64,000 nucleotides of DNA from Novosphingobium sp. NDB2Meth1 (GTDB lineage Bacteria > Pseudomonadota > Alphaproteobacteria > Sphingomonadales > Sphingomonadaceae): the NCBI RefSeq assembly GCF_900117425.1, contig NZ_FPEH01000016.1, forward strand, positions 310,001 to 374,000, in the 5' to 3' direction. Under the pieces are notes generated by a model. The model worked only from the letters and a program-made list of their open reading frames with translations, made no database searches and had not been told where the DNA came from. Made by a program: the position numbers and the translations under genes. This document shows, in pieces, positions 55,263-63,845 of the stretch (the first letter of the stretch is position 1; every line of letters starts with the position of its first letter).

Positions 55263-56363
55263 ATGAAGCCAATCAAGGTCGCAGTGATCGGCGTAGGCAA
55301 CTGCGCAAGCTCGCTGGTGCAGGGTGTAGAGTTCTACCGCAACACCAATTCGGCTGCGGGCCTGATTCATGAGCGGATTGGCGGCTATGGCGCCGGCGAC
55401 GTCGAGTTCGTGATGGGCGTGGACGTCGATGCCCGCAAGGTCGGCAAGGACATTGCCGAAGCCATCTTCGCCGCCCCCAACTGCACCGCCGTTTTCCAGC
55501 CGCAGGTCCCCGCGACCGGCGCCAAGGTGATGATGGGCAAGATCCTCGACGGTGTTGCCGATCATATGACCGGCATGGGCGAGCGCGGCTTCATCCTCGC
55601 GGATGCTCCGGAAGCCACGCACGAATCGATCGTCGCTGCGCTGCGCGATTCCGGCGCGGAAGTCCTCCTGAACTTCCTGCCAGTCGGTTCGGAAACGGCA
55701 ACCGAATTCTACATGGAATGCGCGCTCGAAGCGGGCGTTGCAGTCGTCAACTGCATGCCGGTGTTCATTGCCAGCCGTCCCGAGTGGGAGGCGAAGTTCC
55801 GCGCCAAGCGCATCCCGATCGTGGGTGACGACATCAAGGCCCAGGTCGGCGCGACGATCGTCCACCGCGTCCTGTCGAGCCTGTTCGGCGCCCGCGGCGT
55901 TACGGTCGAGAAGACCTACCAGCTCAACACCGGTGGCAATACCGACTTCATGAACATGCTCGATCGTCAGCGCCTCGGTTCGAAGAAGGAATCGAAGACC
56001 GAAGCGGTGCAGGCCATGCTCGCTCAGCGCCTCGCCGACGAGAACATTCACGTCGGCCCGTCGGACTATGTTCCGTGGCAGAACGACAACAAGCTGTGCT
56101 TCCTTCGCCTTGAAGGTACGCAGTGGGGCAACGTCCCGATGAATCTTGAGCTGCGCCTCTCGGTCGAGGACAGCCCGAATTCGGCCGCCTGCGTCATGGA
56201 CGCGATTCGTTGCTGCAAGGTCGCGCTGGAGCGCGGCGAAGGCGGCGCGCTGATCGGCCCTTCGGCCTATTTCTGCAAGCACCCGCCGCAGCAATTCAAC
56301 GATGATGTCGCCGCCCAGCTGGTCGACGAATACATCTCGGAAACTGCACTGGCTGCCGAGTAA
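55263..56363 (+). CDS. ino1: Inositol-3-phosphate synthase (myo-inositol-phosphate synthase)
   Basis: NAD-dependent isomerisation of glucose 6-phosphate to inositol 3-phosphate, the committed step to inositol. The 366-residue protein is the short bacterial/archaeal type: NAD site VAVIGVGNCASSLVQGVEFY, then FVMGVDVDARKVGKDIAEAI, VLLNFLPVGSETATEFYMEC, the core QLNTGGNTDFMNMLDRQRLG and SKKESKTEAVQAML, and PNSAACVMDAIRCCK. ATG 55263 is preceded by GGGG and AAA. The cytidylyltransferase gene follows after 95 bp containing a strong hairpin. Confidence 0.95.
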   Translation: MKPIKVAVIGVGNCASSLVQGVEFYRNTNSAAGLIHERIGGYGAGDVEFVMGVDVDARKVGKDIAEAIFAAPNCTAVFQPQVPATGAKVMMGKILDGVADHMTGMGERGFILADAPEATHESIVAALRDSGAEVLLNFLPVGSETATEFYMECALEAGVAVVNCMPVFIASRPEWEAKFRAKRIPIVGDDIKAQVGATIVHRVLSSLFGARGVTVEKTYQLNTGGNTDFMNMLDRQRLGSKKESKTEAVQAMLAQRLADENIHVGPSDYVPWQNDNKLCFLRLEGTQWGNVPMNLELRLSVEDSPNSAACVMDAIRCCKVALERGEGGALIGPSAYFCKHPPQQFNDDVAAQLVDEYISETALAAE

Positions 56364-56386
56364 GCTTCCAGCTCGCACAACACTAG

Positions 56387-56417
56387 CGGCGCCGGTCCTG
56401 ATGCAGGATCGGCGCCG
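56387..56417 (+). terminator. Strong hairpin between ino1 and the cytidylyltransferase gene
   Basis: CGGCGCCGGTCCTG at 56387-56400 pairs with CAGGATCGGCGCCG at 56404-56417 at 13 of 14 positions, loop atg. It starts 24 bp after the ino1 stop. There is no T-run, so it may be a weak terminator or a transcript-stabilising 3' structure that tunes the ratio of the two products. Confidence 0.55.
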
Positions 56418-56458
56418 TCTGCGTTATTGGCCCCGGCGCGGAAGAGAGGACCGACCTG

Positions 56459-57199
56459 ATGGACGCCGTGATCATTGCCGCCGGCTATGGCAGCCGGCTC
56501 GCTTCCCTGTCGCCATCAAAGCCGCTGACACCTGTCTGTGGTGTCCCGCTGATCGAGATCGGTATCCGGCAGGCGGCCGCGGCGGGGATCACTCGCGTTG
56601 TGGTCGTTACGGGCCACAAGGCGGACGATGTCGAGGCATTCCTGGCCGACCTGTCCCGGCGTGTAGCTGTTGCGATCGAGCCTGTGCGAGTGGCCGACTG
56701 GAGCAAGCCAAACGGCTATTCCGTCATGGCAGGCGCTTCGCGATGCGCAGGCGATTACCTGCTGATGATGGCGGACCATATGTTCGACAGTGCCATTCTC
56801 GGTGCCCTGAGCAAAGTGGGCAGCGAAACGCGCGACGTCACGCTCGGGATCGACCGGCAGACTGAAAGCCCGCTGATCGATCCGGACGATGCGACTTGGG
56901 TCAAGACCGATGCAAACGGCTTCATCAGCGCCATCGGCAAGACTATCCCCGAGTGGGATGCGGTTGACTGCGGCGCATTCCTCGCCACGCCTCGCCTGGC
57001 CGAGGCGATTGCAGCGGCGATTGATGTTGGAAAGTCCGGCAGCCTGTCCGATGGTATGCAGTGGCTGGCAGACCGCGGGCGGGCTGCGACCTGCGACATC
57101 GGCAACGCCTGGTGGATGGACGTCGATGATCCGCGCGCACTCTCTCTGGCCGAGGAGCTCGCGCCGCGCTACCTTACGGCGGCTTTCGCGGCGGGTTGA
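56459..57199 (+). CDS. Sugar-phosphate nucleotidyltransferase, probable CTP:inositol-1-phosphate cytidylyltransferase
   Basis: Rossmann-type nucleotidyltransferase of 246 residues. The signature AAGYGSRLASLSPSKPLTPV (Lys21) opens the protein, GHKADDVEAFL follows, and LLMMADHMFD holds the metal-binding Asp. The end, GNAWWMDVDDPRAL, resembles cytidylyltransferases of the phosphocholine and inositol-1-phosphate group. Its place right behind ino1 argues for inositol phosphate as substrate, giving CDP-inositol. A phosphocholine or other polyol cytidylyltransferase is the alternative. It is convergent with the DUF2141 gene, 9 bp away. Confidence 0.82.
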   Translation: MDAVIIAAGYGSRLASLSPSKPLTPVCGVPLIEIGIRQAAAAGITRVVVVTGHKADDVEAFLADLSRRVAVAIEPVRVADWSKPNGYSVMAGASRCAGDYLLMMADHMFDSAILGALSKVGSETRDVTLGIDRQTESPLIDPDDATWVKTDANGFISAIGKTIPEWDAVDCGAFLATPRLAEAIAAAIDVGKSGSLSDGMQWLADRGRAATCDIGNAWWMDVDDPRALSLAEELAPRYLTAAFAAG

Positions 57200-57208
57200 T
57201 CGGGCCGA

Positions 57209-57700
57209 TCAGAATTTTTTCACGTTGATGGTGATCGACTGATTTGGATGTTCGATCGTTACCAGCGTCGAGCGCAGCGATGGCGGCCCGAGAAAGATCG
57301 TCGGGTTGTTGGAGAAGCCCACTGCTTCGCTGGGGATGCCAAACAAACCGCCGCGATTGATCGTCCCGGACGAATCCTCGTCATGATAGATCGCGATAGC
57401 GTAAGTCCCCGGATGCGGCACAAACAGGCAGAACCGGGTCTGGCCAACCGTGGCCGGCGTGCTCGCGACGTAAAGCGATCCGTTCTTGACGAGGAAGCGC
57501 TTGGGTTCATTCGTGTAGAGCGTCGCCGTGATCAGGCCCTTGCTGTTGCGCACGCGGTCAACTGTGATGTTGATCCACGTCTCACTCGCCGGACCAATGC
57601 ATGCAGGGGCCGCCTTTGCCGTGTCCACATGCAGCCCCAGGGGCGCAGTGATCAATCCCAGCACGGTTGCCATGGCAGTACGCCACTTCGGCAGAGTCAT
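57209..57700 (-). CDS. DUF2141 secreted protein
   Basis: Signal peptide (MTLPKWRTAMATVLGLITAP, cleavage near AKAAP) followed by a ~130-residue beta-sandwich of the DUF2141 type: WINITVDRVRNSKGLITATL, CLFVPHPGTYAIAIYHDEDS, TINRGGLFGIPSEAVGFSNN. Family function is unknown; it is exported. The ATG at 57700 was chosen for the signal peptide; the ORF reaches 58138 but crosses into rpe. A structured 298-bp region separates it from the divergent rpe gene. Confidence 0.9.
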   Translation of the reverse strand: MTLPKWRTAMATVLGLITAPLGLHVDTAKAAPACIGPASETWINITVDRVRNSKGLITATLYTNEPKRFLVKNGSLYVASTPATVGQTRFCLFVPHPGTYAIAIYHDEDSSGTINRGGLFGIPSEAVGFSNNPTIFLGPPSLRSTLVTIEHPNQSITINVKKF

Positions 57701-57772
57701 GACATCATCCCAAAACCAGCGCTTCTGAACGAGGGAGCGCGGACCCGGCGGCGCCATAGGCAGGCTTTGCAC

Positions 57773-57820
57773 GGTTCGGCAAGGTGAACATTGTCGCAAA
57801 CATTTGCCTTGGGCCGAACC
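57773..57820. promoter_or_regulatory. Long inverted repeat in the DUF2141/rpe intergenic region
   Basis: GGTTCGGC-AAGG (57773-57784) faces CCTT-gg-GCCGAACC (57807-57820), a 12-bp stem with a 2-nt bulge. Inside is a second perfect stem, GCAAA-ca-TTTGC (57796-57807). The structure is about 180 nt upstream of the rpe start and 70 nt upstream of the divergent DUF2141 gene. Confidence 0.5.
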
Positions 57821-57850
57821 GGTCCTGGCAGACGCCAGTCGTGTTTGCGC

Positions 57851-57918
57851 CGAATCGGCGGCAAATAGGGATAATCCGTGTGGAAAAGGGAGGTATCCAC
57901 GCTTGTTCCGCCGATTCG
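57851..57918. promoter_or_regulatory. Nested inverted repeats upstream of rpe
   Basis: CGAATCGGCGG (57851-57861) is the exact reverse complement of CCGCCGATTCG (57908-57918). Between them GTGGA (57880-57884) pairs with TCCAC (57896-57900). Transcribed towards rpe it would form a long-range stem with an inner hairpin 80 nt before the start codon. Function unknown; a leader control element or a protein-binding site are both possible. Confidence 0.45.
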
Positions 57919-57998
57919 CCACCGGTAATCGCTTTTGGTGATGGCCGCCGGGCGCAGAAGTGCCGCGTATAGCCAGTTCCTGTTTGCGAGTTTTCGTG

Positions 57999-58661
57999 AT
58001 GGCCGCGCCGCTGATTTCCCCATCGATCCTCTCAGCCGATTTCGCACGGCTGGGGGAGGAAGTGCGGGCGATCGACTCCGCTGGTGCAGACTGGATCCAT
58101 GTCGATGTGATGGACGGCCATTTCGTGCCCAATATCACTATCGGGCCCGGCGTGGTGAAGGCTCTGCGCCCCCACAGTGCAAAGCCGTTCGACGTCCATC
58201 TGATGATCGCGCCGATCGATCTCTACCTTGAAGCCTTTGCCACCGCAGGTGCGGATATCATCACCGTCCATCCTGAGGCGGGCCCGCATATCCACCGTAC
58301 CGTTCAGGCCATTCGCGGGCTGGGCAAGAAAGCCGGCATTGCGCTCAATCCGGGCACACCGGCCAAGATGCTGGACTACCTGATTGACGAGATCGATCTG
58401 GTCCTCGTCATGAGCGTCAATCCCGGCTTTGGCGGCCAGAGCTTCATCGCCAGCCAGCTTCGCAAGATCGAAGCCGTGCGCACGATGATCGACAAGACCG
58501 GAAAGCCGATCCACCTTGAAGTCGACGGCGGGATCGATGTTATGACAGCACGGCAGTGCATGGACGCCGGCGCTGATGTGCTGGTAGCAGGGACAGCCAC
58601 GTTCAAGGGCGGTCCCACCTGCTATTCCGCCAACATCGCCGCGCTAAAGGGCGCTGACTGA
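57999..58661 (+). CDS. rpe: Ribulose-phosphate 3-epimerase
   Basis: Interconverts ribulose 5-phosphate and xylulose 5-phosphate in the pentose phosphate pathway. The 220-residue TIM barrel has [17 protein letters not shown], the metal residues in [20 protein letters not shown] and [22 protein letters not shown], and [11 protein letters not shown] 57999 gives the family N-terminus; the ORF extends to 57960. The heparinase-like gene starts 4 bp after the stop, and purH follows, an order common in alphaproteobacteria. Confidence 0.96.
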   Translation: MAAPLISPSILSADFARLGEEVRAIDSAGADWIHVDVMDGHFVPNITIGPGVVKALRPHSAKPFDVHLMIAPIDLYLEAFATAGADIITVHPEAGPHIHRTVQAIRGLGKKAGIALNPGTPAKMLDYLIDEIDLVLVMSVNPGFGGQSFIASQLRKIEAVRTMIDKTGKPIHLEVDGGIDVMTARQCMDAGADVLVAGTATFKGGPTCYSANIAALKGAD

Positions 58662-58665
58662 CGCC

Positions 58666-60588
58666 ATGGCGCGCCTATTCTCCGGAACCCGTGAAGCCTC
58701 TGACCAGGGCATTGCGCGCGAACCGGAGCCAGATACCGCGCTCGACAGCGATACCCGGCGCCCCGCACTGCCGCTTGGTCCCGACCCGGAGCCGCTGGTC
58801 ATTGCGCCGACAAAGTCGCGGCCGATCGCAGCAGAGAGCAATCCTCCTGTCGCCATCGATGTTGGCAAGATTGCGCCTCTCGAATCGGGCCGGGCTCTTA
58901 CCGTAGCCGATTTCTCACCGCCGCAGGTCAGCGCGGGCGAGCGGCTGATCCGGCTGGCCTATGGGCTGGGCCTGCCGCCCTCAGCGCTCAATCCCTTCCG
59001 CAAGCGCGCACGGCCGCGACTTACGGCCACCGTTGCCAGCATGCTGCCCGGTGACCCGGCATCCGGAACGGCGCTGCGTGCAGGGCATTTCCTGCTCCAT
59101 GGCGTCAAACTCCCTATCGCCGATACCGAATTCAGCGGTCCTCGGCTCTCCCCGCCGTTCGAGCGTGTGGTCCACGGCTTCAGCTGGCTCGGCGATCTGG
59201 CAAGCTGCGCCACGCGGCCACAGTGCGCACCAGTGGCCGAACGGATTTTTGCGGCATGGCTCGCGGCCAATCCGCGCCCGGGAGCCGGTCCTGCCTGGGC
59301 CGTCGGAAACGCCGGGCACCGGCTCCTGTCGTGGCTGATCCATGCTCCGCTGCTGCTCTCGAGCCAGGATCGCAAGCTGCGTGCCCGGGTGCTGACTACC
59401 TTTGACGAGACCGCGCGCTGGCTGGACCGCCACGTTGGACGGGCCGAGGATACGCTCGCCGAAGTCGCCGGTTGGACCGCCATCACCGCCGCCGGCTTGC
59501 TGCTCGACGATGGCCGTGCGCGCAAGCTCTACGGCGAAGGCGGGCTGGTCAGGGCACTGGGCAATCTCGTGTGCGATGATGGCGGGGTGCTTTCACGCAG
59601 CCCGCTCGGCCAGATCGAGGTGATCGAACTGCTGATCGAACTGCGCGCCTGCTATGCGGCCGTTCGCAGCACCCCGCCGCCTCAGCTCGACGCGATCCTC
59701 GAGATGCTGGTTCCGCCGCTGCTCACCTTGCTTCATGGCGACGGTGGGCTTGGCTCGTGGCAAGGCGCCGGTGCGGTATCGCCGGAACGTATTGCCGCGC
59801 TGATCAAGGCAAGCGGCGTGCGTACACGTCCGCTGCGCGATGCGCGCCATTGGGGTTATCAGCGCGTCGCAGCGGGCAAGTCTGTTCTGCAGTTCGATGC
59901 TGCACCACCCCCCGTGGCGCGCCATGCGCGTGACGGCTGTGCATCGACGCTGGCGTTCGAATTCAGCCACGGCAAGGAACGCCTGATCGTTAACTGCGGC
60001 GGTGCGGCCTTTGCTGGAGGCCAGATCCCGCTGCGGCTGGCGCAGGGCCTGCGCGCTACGGCCGCACATTCGACGCTGGCGATCGACGATTTCAATTCCA
60101 CCGCGGTGCTTATCAACGGCAAGCTTGGGCCCGGCGTTTCGGAGGTCGAAGTAGATCGCCGCATCCTCACCGGCGAAGGTGCTGGCGCCACGCGGATCGA
60201 AGCGAGCCATAACGGCTATGTCAGCCGCTATGGCCTCACGCATCGCCGCATTCTGATCATGCGCGACGATGGTAGCGAACTGCGCGGTGAGGACTTGCTG
60301 GTGCCGACCGGCCGCCGCGGCAAGCGCGGAATGATCGGTGTGGCCTTGCGCTTCCACCTCGGCCCTCATATCGAGCTGGCGCAAGGGCGTGACGGTCTTG
60401 GCGTCACGTTGGCCTTGCCCGACGGCAGCCTATGGCAGTTCCGTTCCGGCCGCGATCCGGTCACGCTTGAAGAAAGCATCTGGTCTGATGGCATGGGACG
60501 GCCGCTTGCCACACGGCAGCTGGTGATCTCGGCCAAGATTCCGCGCAGCGGCGAGTCGTTCTCGTGGCTGCTCAAGAAGATGCGCTAG
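58666..60588 (+). CDS. Heparinase II/III family protein
   Basis: A 640-residue protein with an N-terminal disordered stretch (about 1-90), an alpha/alpha-toroid domain containing FSWLGDLASC, GNAGHRLLSWLIHAPLLLSS, WTAITAAGLLLDDGRARKLY and DDGGVLSRSPLGQIEVIELL, and a C-terminal beta-sandwich of the heparinase II/III type (TLAFEFSHGKERLIVNCGGA, AAHSTLAIDDFNS, SHNGYVSRYGLTHRRILIMR). No signal peptide is seen. The substrate is unknown, although the tight rpe-heparinase-purH operon suggests an intracellular or export-linked role. Confidence 0.9.
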   Translation: MARLFSGTREASDQGIAREPEPDTALDSDTRRPALPLGPDPEPLVIAPTKSRPIAAESNPPVAIDVGKIAPLESGRALTVADFSPPQVSAGERLIRLAYGLGLPPSALNPFRKRARPRLTATVASMLPGDPASGTALRAGHFLLHGVKLPIADTEFSGPRLSPPFERVVHGFSWLGDLASCATRPQCAPVAERIFAAWLAANPRPGAGPAWAVGNAGHRLLSWLIHAPLLLSSQDRKLRARVLTTFDETARWLDRHVGRAEDTLAEVAGWTAITAAGLLLDDGRARKLYGEGGLVRALGNLVCDDGGVLSRSPLGQIEVIELLIELRACYAAVRSTPPPQLDAILEMLVPPLLTLLHGDGGLGSWQGAGAVSPERIAALIKASGVRTRPLRDARHWGYQRVAAGKSVLQFDAAPPPVARHARDGCASTLAFEFSHGKERLIVNCGGAAFAGGQIPLRLAQGLRATAAHSTLAIDDFNSTAVLINGKLGPGVSEVEVDRRILTGEGAGATRIEASHNGYVSRYGLTHRRILIMRDDGSELRGEDLLVPTGRRGKRGMIGVALRFHLGPHIELAQGRDGLGVTLALPDGSLWQFRSGRDPVTLEESIWSDGMGRPLATRQLVISAKIPRSGESFSWLLKKMR

Positions 60589-60603
60589 ACAGGACATTCC
60601 ATT

Positions 60604-62196
60604 GTGACCGACGTGACGATCAAGCGGGCGCTGCTTTCAGTGTCCGACAAATCCGGCCTTGCCGACCTCGGCCGCGCCCTTGCGGCCCATGGAGTCGAGC
60701 TGGTGTCGACTGGCGGGACCGCTGCAGCGCTGCGTGATGCAGGCCTGACCGTGCGCGACATCTCGGACCTCACCGGTTTTCCTGAAATGATGGACGGCCG
60801 CGTCAAGACACTGCACCCGAAGGTTCACGGCGGGCTGCTGGCAGTTCGCGACGATCCGGCCCATGCCGCCTCGATGGCCGAACATGAAATCGGGGCGATC
60901 GACCTTGTTGTGGTCAACCTCTATCCCTTCGCCGCCACCGTCGCCAAGGGCGCAGGCCGCGAGGAAGTGATCGAGAACATCGACATCGGCGGGCCGTCGA
61001 TGGTGCGATCGGCGGCCAAGAACCACCACTACGTGACCATCGTGACCGATCCCGCGGACTATGCCGTGCTGATCGCAGCGCTGGAAGCGACCGGCGGTGC
61101 CACCAGCCTCGAATTCCGCAAGGCGATGGCCGCCAAGGCCTTCGCCGCGACCGCATCCTACGACGCGGCGATTGCCCAGTGGTTTGCCGTCACCGACCAG
61201 CAGCAGCACTTCCCGCAAACCTTGCTCTCGGCAAACAAGCTGGTCTCCACGCTGCGCTACGGCGAGAACCCGCACCAGAGCGCCGCGCTCTATGTGCCGG
61301 CGCAGGGCAGCCCGGTGAAAGGCCTTCCGCAGGCGCAGCAATTGCAGGGCAAGGAACTGTCCTACAACAATTACAATGACGCCAATGCGGCACTCGAGCT
61401 GATAGCGGAGTTCGGAGCGGACAAGCCCGCCGTGGTCATCGTCAAGCACGCCAATCCCTGCGGCGTGGCCGTCGCGGCGACCCCGCTCGAGGCGTGGAAG
61501 GCCGCGCTGGCCTGCGATTCGGTCTCTGCATTCGGGGGTATCGTCGCGCTCAACACCCCGCTTGATGGTGCCACCGCCGAAGCGATCTGCGAGATTTTCA
61601 CGGAAGTCGTGGTTGCACCCGGCGCCGACGAAGCTGCGCTGGCTGCGTTCGCCCGCAAGAAGAACCTTCGCCTGTTGCTCCTTGATGAAATGCCCTCTGC
61701 AAGCCGCGCCGGGCTGGTCACCGTGCCCATCGCTGGCGGTCTGCTTGTACAGGATCGCGACAATGGCGAGCTGACCGACGACGTGCTGCAGGTGGTGACC
61801 AAGCGCCAGCCGACCGCGCAGGAGCTTGCCGATTGCCGCTTCGCCTGGACTGTCGCCAAGCACGTCAAATCCAATGCCATCGTCTATGCGCGGGATGGGG
61901 TGACGGCGGGCATCGGCGCAGGCCAGATGAATCGTCGCGACAGCGCGCGGATCGCCGCCGCGAAGGCGCAGGAAGCCGCGGAGACCTATGGCTGGGACGC
62001 ACCGCGCACCGTCGGCTCTGCGGTCGCGTCGGACGCCTTCTTTCCGTTCGCCGACGGTCTGCTGGCTGCCGTGGAAGCGGGCGCTACGGCTGTCATCCAA
62101 CCTGGCGGCTCGATCAGGGACGACGAAGTGATCGCAGCGGCCGATGCTGCCGGTCTCGCGATGGTCTTCACGGGAATGCGTCACTTCCGGCATTGA
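60604..62196 (+). CDS. purH: Bifunctional AICAR formyltransferase/IMP cyclohydrolase
   Basis: Carries out the last two steps of purine (IMP) synthesis. The 530-residue protein has the cyclohydrolase domain ([73 protein letters not shown]). The transformylase domain follows ([76 protein letters not shown]). The start codon is GTG at 60604 with AGGA upstream. It lies 15 bp after the heparinase-like gene; the hydrolase gene follows after 7 bp. Confidence 0.97.
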   Translation: MTDVTIKRALLSVSDKSGLADLGRALAAHGVELVSTGGTAAALRDAGLTVRDISDLTGFPEMMDGRVKTLHPKVHGGLLAVRDDPAHAASMAEHEIGAIDLVVVNLYPFAATVAKGAGREEVIENIDIGGPSMVRSAAKNHHYVTIVTDPADYAVLIAALEATGGATSLEFRKAMAAKAFAATASYDAAIAQWFAVTDQQQHFPQTLLSANKLVSTLRYGENPHQSAALYVPAQGSPVKGLPQAQQLQGKELSYNNYNDANAALELIAEFGADKPAVVIVKHANPCGVAVAATPLEAWKAALACDSVSAFGGIVALNTPLDGATAEAICEIFTEVVVAPGADEAALAAFARKKNLRLLLLDEMPSASRAGLVTVPIAGGLLVQDRDNGELTDDVLQVVTKRQPTAQELADCRFAWTVAKHVKSNAIVYARDGVTAGIGAGQMNRRDSARIAAAKAQEAAETYGWDAPRTVGSAVASDAFFPFADGLLAAVEAGATAVIQPGGSIRDDEVIAAADAAGLAMVFTGMRHFRH

Positions 62197-62203
62197 CGGC
62201 TGT

Positions 62204-62962
62204 ATGGAGATTGCCGTGAGAACTATCTATTTTCACGGCAATCCCGGCGCTCCAGCCGAACTGGCACTTTTGGGTGGTGAAGCCGTCCGATCATGGATTG
62301 CGCTGGATCGGGCTGCGCTGCCGCTTGAACCGGAATCCCGCATCGGGCAATTGGTTGCGAGCATCTCTGAGCTTGGCGCCGTAGGGCCTGTGCGCCTCGT
62401 CGGCTTCTCGGCGGGGGCGCATGTCGCGCTTCAAGTCGCAGCGCGAATACCCGCCGCCGATCTGACTCTGCAGCTGGTCTCCCCGGCGGGACCGCTCGAA
62501 ATTGGCAACTTTCTTGGCAAAATGGCTGGCGCGCCGATCTTCCGGGCAGCGATGCAGCGACCGCGGTTGTTCGCTGCCTTGGCGGGGGCGCAGTCATTTT
62601 GCGCAGCGCGACTGCCGCACCTGCTTACCCACTTTCTGTTTGCGACCGCGCAAGGCGATGATCGTGAACTGAAAGCTGATGCGCAGTTTGTCGGTCCCTA
62701 CCGCCAGGTGCTGCAATCATGCCTGATTGGAGGACTTCCAAGCTACAAGGCGGAAATCGAGGCCTATGTCCGGCCGTGGGCGGGACTGCTGTCAGACGTG
62801 ATACATCCTGTCACAATCTGGCAGGGCAGCGCCGACAATTGGACTCCGCCTGAAATGGCGCAGTCCATGGCTCAGCGCCTTCCCAACGTTCACGCGCTCC
62901 ACTTGCTTGCGCGCCAATCGCACTTCTCGACGTTGCGGACGGCGCTTGCAGCCATGGCCTGA
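62204..62962 (+). CDS. Alpha/beta hydrolase
   Basis: A 252-residue alpha/beta-fold hydrolase. The oxyanion region is YFHGNPGAPAELAL, the nucleophile elbow is LVGFSAGAHVALQ (GFSAG), the acid is probably in WQGSADNWTPPEM, and the catalytic histidine is in LARQSHFSTL. The middle contains a cap segment. Substrate unknown. ATG 62204 is just after the purH stop, so it may be part of the same transcript. The ORF extends back to 62144 inside purH, which is not used. Confidence 0.86.
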   Translation: MEIAVRTIYFHGNPGAPAELALLGGEAVRSWIALDRAALPLEPESRIGQLVASISELGAVGPVRLVGFSAGAHVALQVAARIPAADLTLQLVSPAGPLEIGNFLGKMAGAPIFRAAMQRPRLFAALAGAQSFCAARLPHLLTHFLFATAQGDDRELKADAQFVGPYRQVLQSCLIGGLPSYKAEIEAYVRPWAGLLSDVIHPVTIWQGSADNWTPPEMAQSMAQRLPNVHALHLLARQSHFSTLRTALAAMA

Positions 62963-62994
62963 GGCCAGGGCTGCAAGAATCCGATCAGACGCGA

Positions 62995-63645
62995 TCAGCG
63001 ATAGAAGACGTGGTTATCCACCCGCGCCATGCGGGTCTTGCCCCAGGACGGCGCGATATGCGCCGCGTGGAAGAACATCGCGCCTTCCACCGGGCTTTTC
63101 CAGGCGCCGCTGTCGGCAATTACGGCGATCTTCACGGCCTGCTGCCACTTGGCACTATCGTGATCAACCCACGGCATCGCATTGGCGCGGACGAACGAGA
63201 ACTGCGAGGGCTGGTAGACGACCCCGCAATAGGAGCTCGGGAAACGGCCTGAGGCTGCGCGGGTGACGATCACACGCCCAACCGCCAGCTGGCCGGCAAG
63301 GGTTTCGCTGCGCGCCTCGAAGTAGACAGCGCCGGCAAGGCATTCCATCTCGCGCGAAAGCGATGCGGGGAGCGGCGTACGCTCAACCAGATCGGCCAGA
63401 GTAGAGGCAGACGGCAAGGCGTCCGCGCTATCAGGCTCAGTCCGTTCGGGCTGGGGAAGGGGCTGTTCGACCGGCCGGAACACACTCGTGCGGGGTTCAA
63501 CGGTTATGGCCGAGGATCCGGGTGCTTCAGCGACCGGGATCTGGATGTCCTGTGCTTTCGCACCGGAACCGCCGGTGCTGAACAGGATAGTGGCAAGACT
63601 TGCAGCAATGCACACGGCACTGGCGACACGGAACTGGCGGCTCAT
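62995..63645 (-). CDS. Cell wall hydrolase, SleB family
   Basis: Periplasmic peptidoglycan hydrolase of 216 residues. A signal peptide (MSRQFRVASAVCIAASLATI) is followed by a Pro/Glu-rich linker (about 35-95). The Hydrolase_2/SleB domain then begins with EMECLAGAVYFEARSETLAG, where the Glu of YFEARSE is the likely catalytic residue, and ends FHAAHIAPSWGKTRMARVDN, HVFY. The family acts as lytic transglycosylase or amidase. It is convergent with the alpha/beta hydrolase gene. 200 bp separate it from the next gene. Confidence 0.91.
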   Translation of the reverse strand: MSRQFRVASAVCIAASLATILFSTGGSGAKAQDIQIPVAEAPGSSAITVEPRTSVFRPVEQPLPQPERTEPDSADALPSASTLADLVERTPLPASLSREMECLAGAVYFEARSETLAGQLAVGRVIVTRAASGRFPSSYCGVVYQPSQFSFVRANAMPWVDHDSAKWQQAVKIAVIADSGAWKSPVEGAMFFHAAHIAPSWGKTRMARVDNHVFYR

Positions 63646-63845
63646 GCAACTTCGTCATTGGGCGGTGAACGTCGGCACAAAGCGCGATCGGTTCAGTCAA
63701 AGCAGGACTTGGCTGCAAGACTGATGCCGCTCGAAGGCTCTGGCGTCTGCCCCCCGTCTGCGTGCTGGCGTGGAGGCTTTCTTGCCGTCTCATCGCTGCC
63801 TACGCGTGGTCGAGAGCGGGCGCCCTAAGGAATGTACTCAGTGAG

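Noticed and set aside
57879-57900. TGTGGAAAA and GTATCCACG, near matches to DnaA boxes
   Set aside because: Only two imperfect boxes, no AT-rich unwinding element and no origin-linked genes nearby. They are better explained as arms of the local hairpin.
62955-62967. TGGCC-tga-GGCCA around the stop codon of the alpha/beta hydrolase gene
   Set aside because: Five-bp stem without a T-run; not convincing as a terminator.
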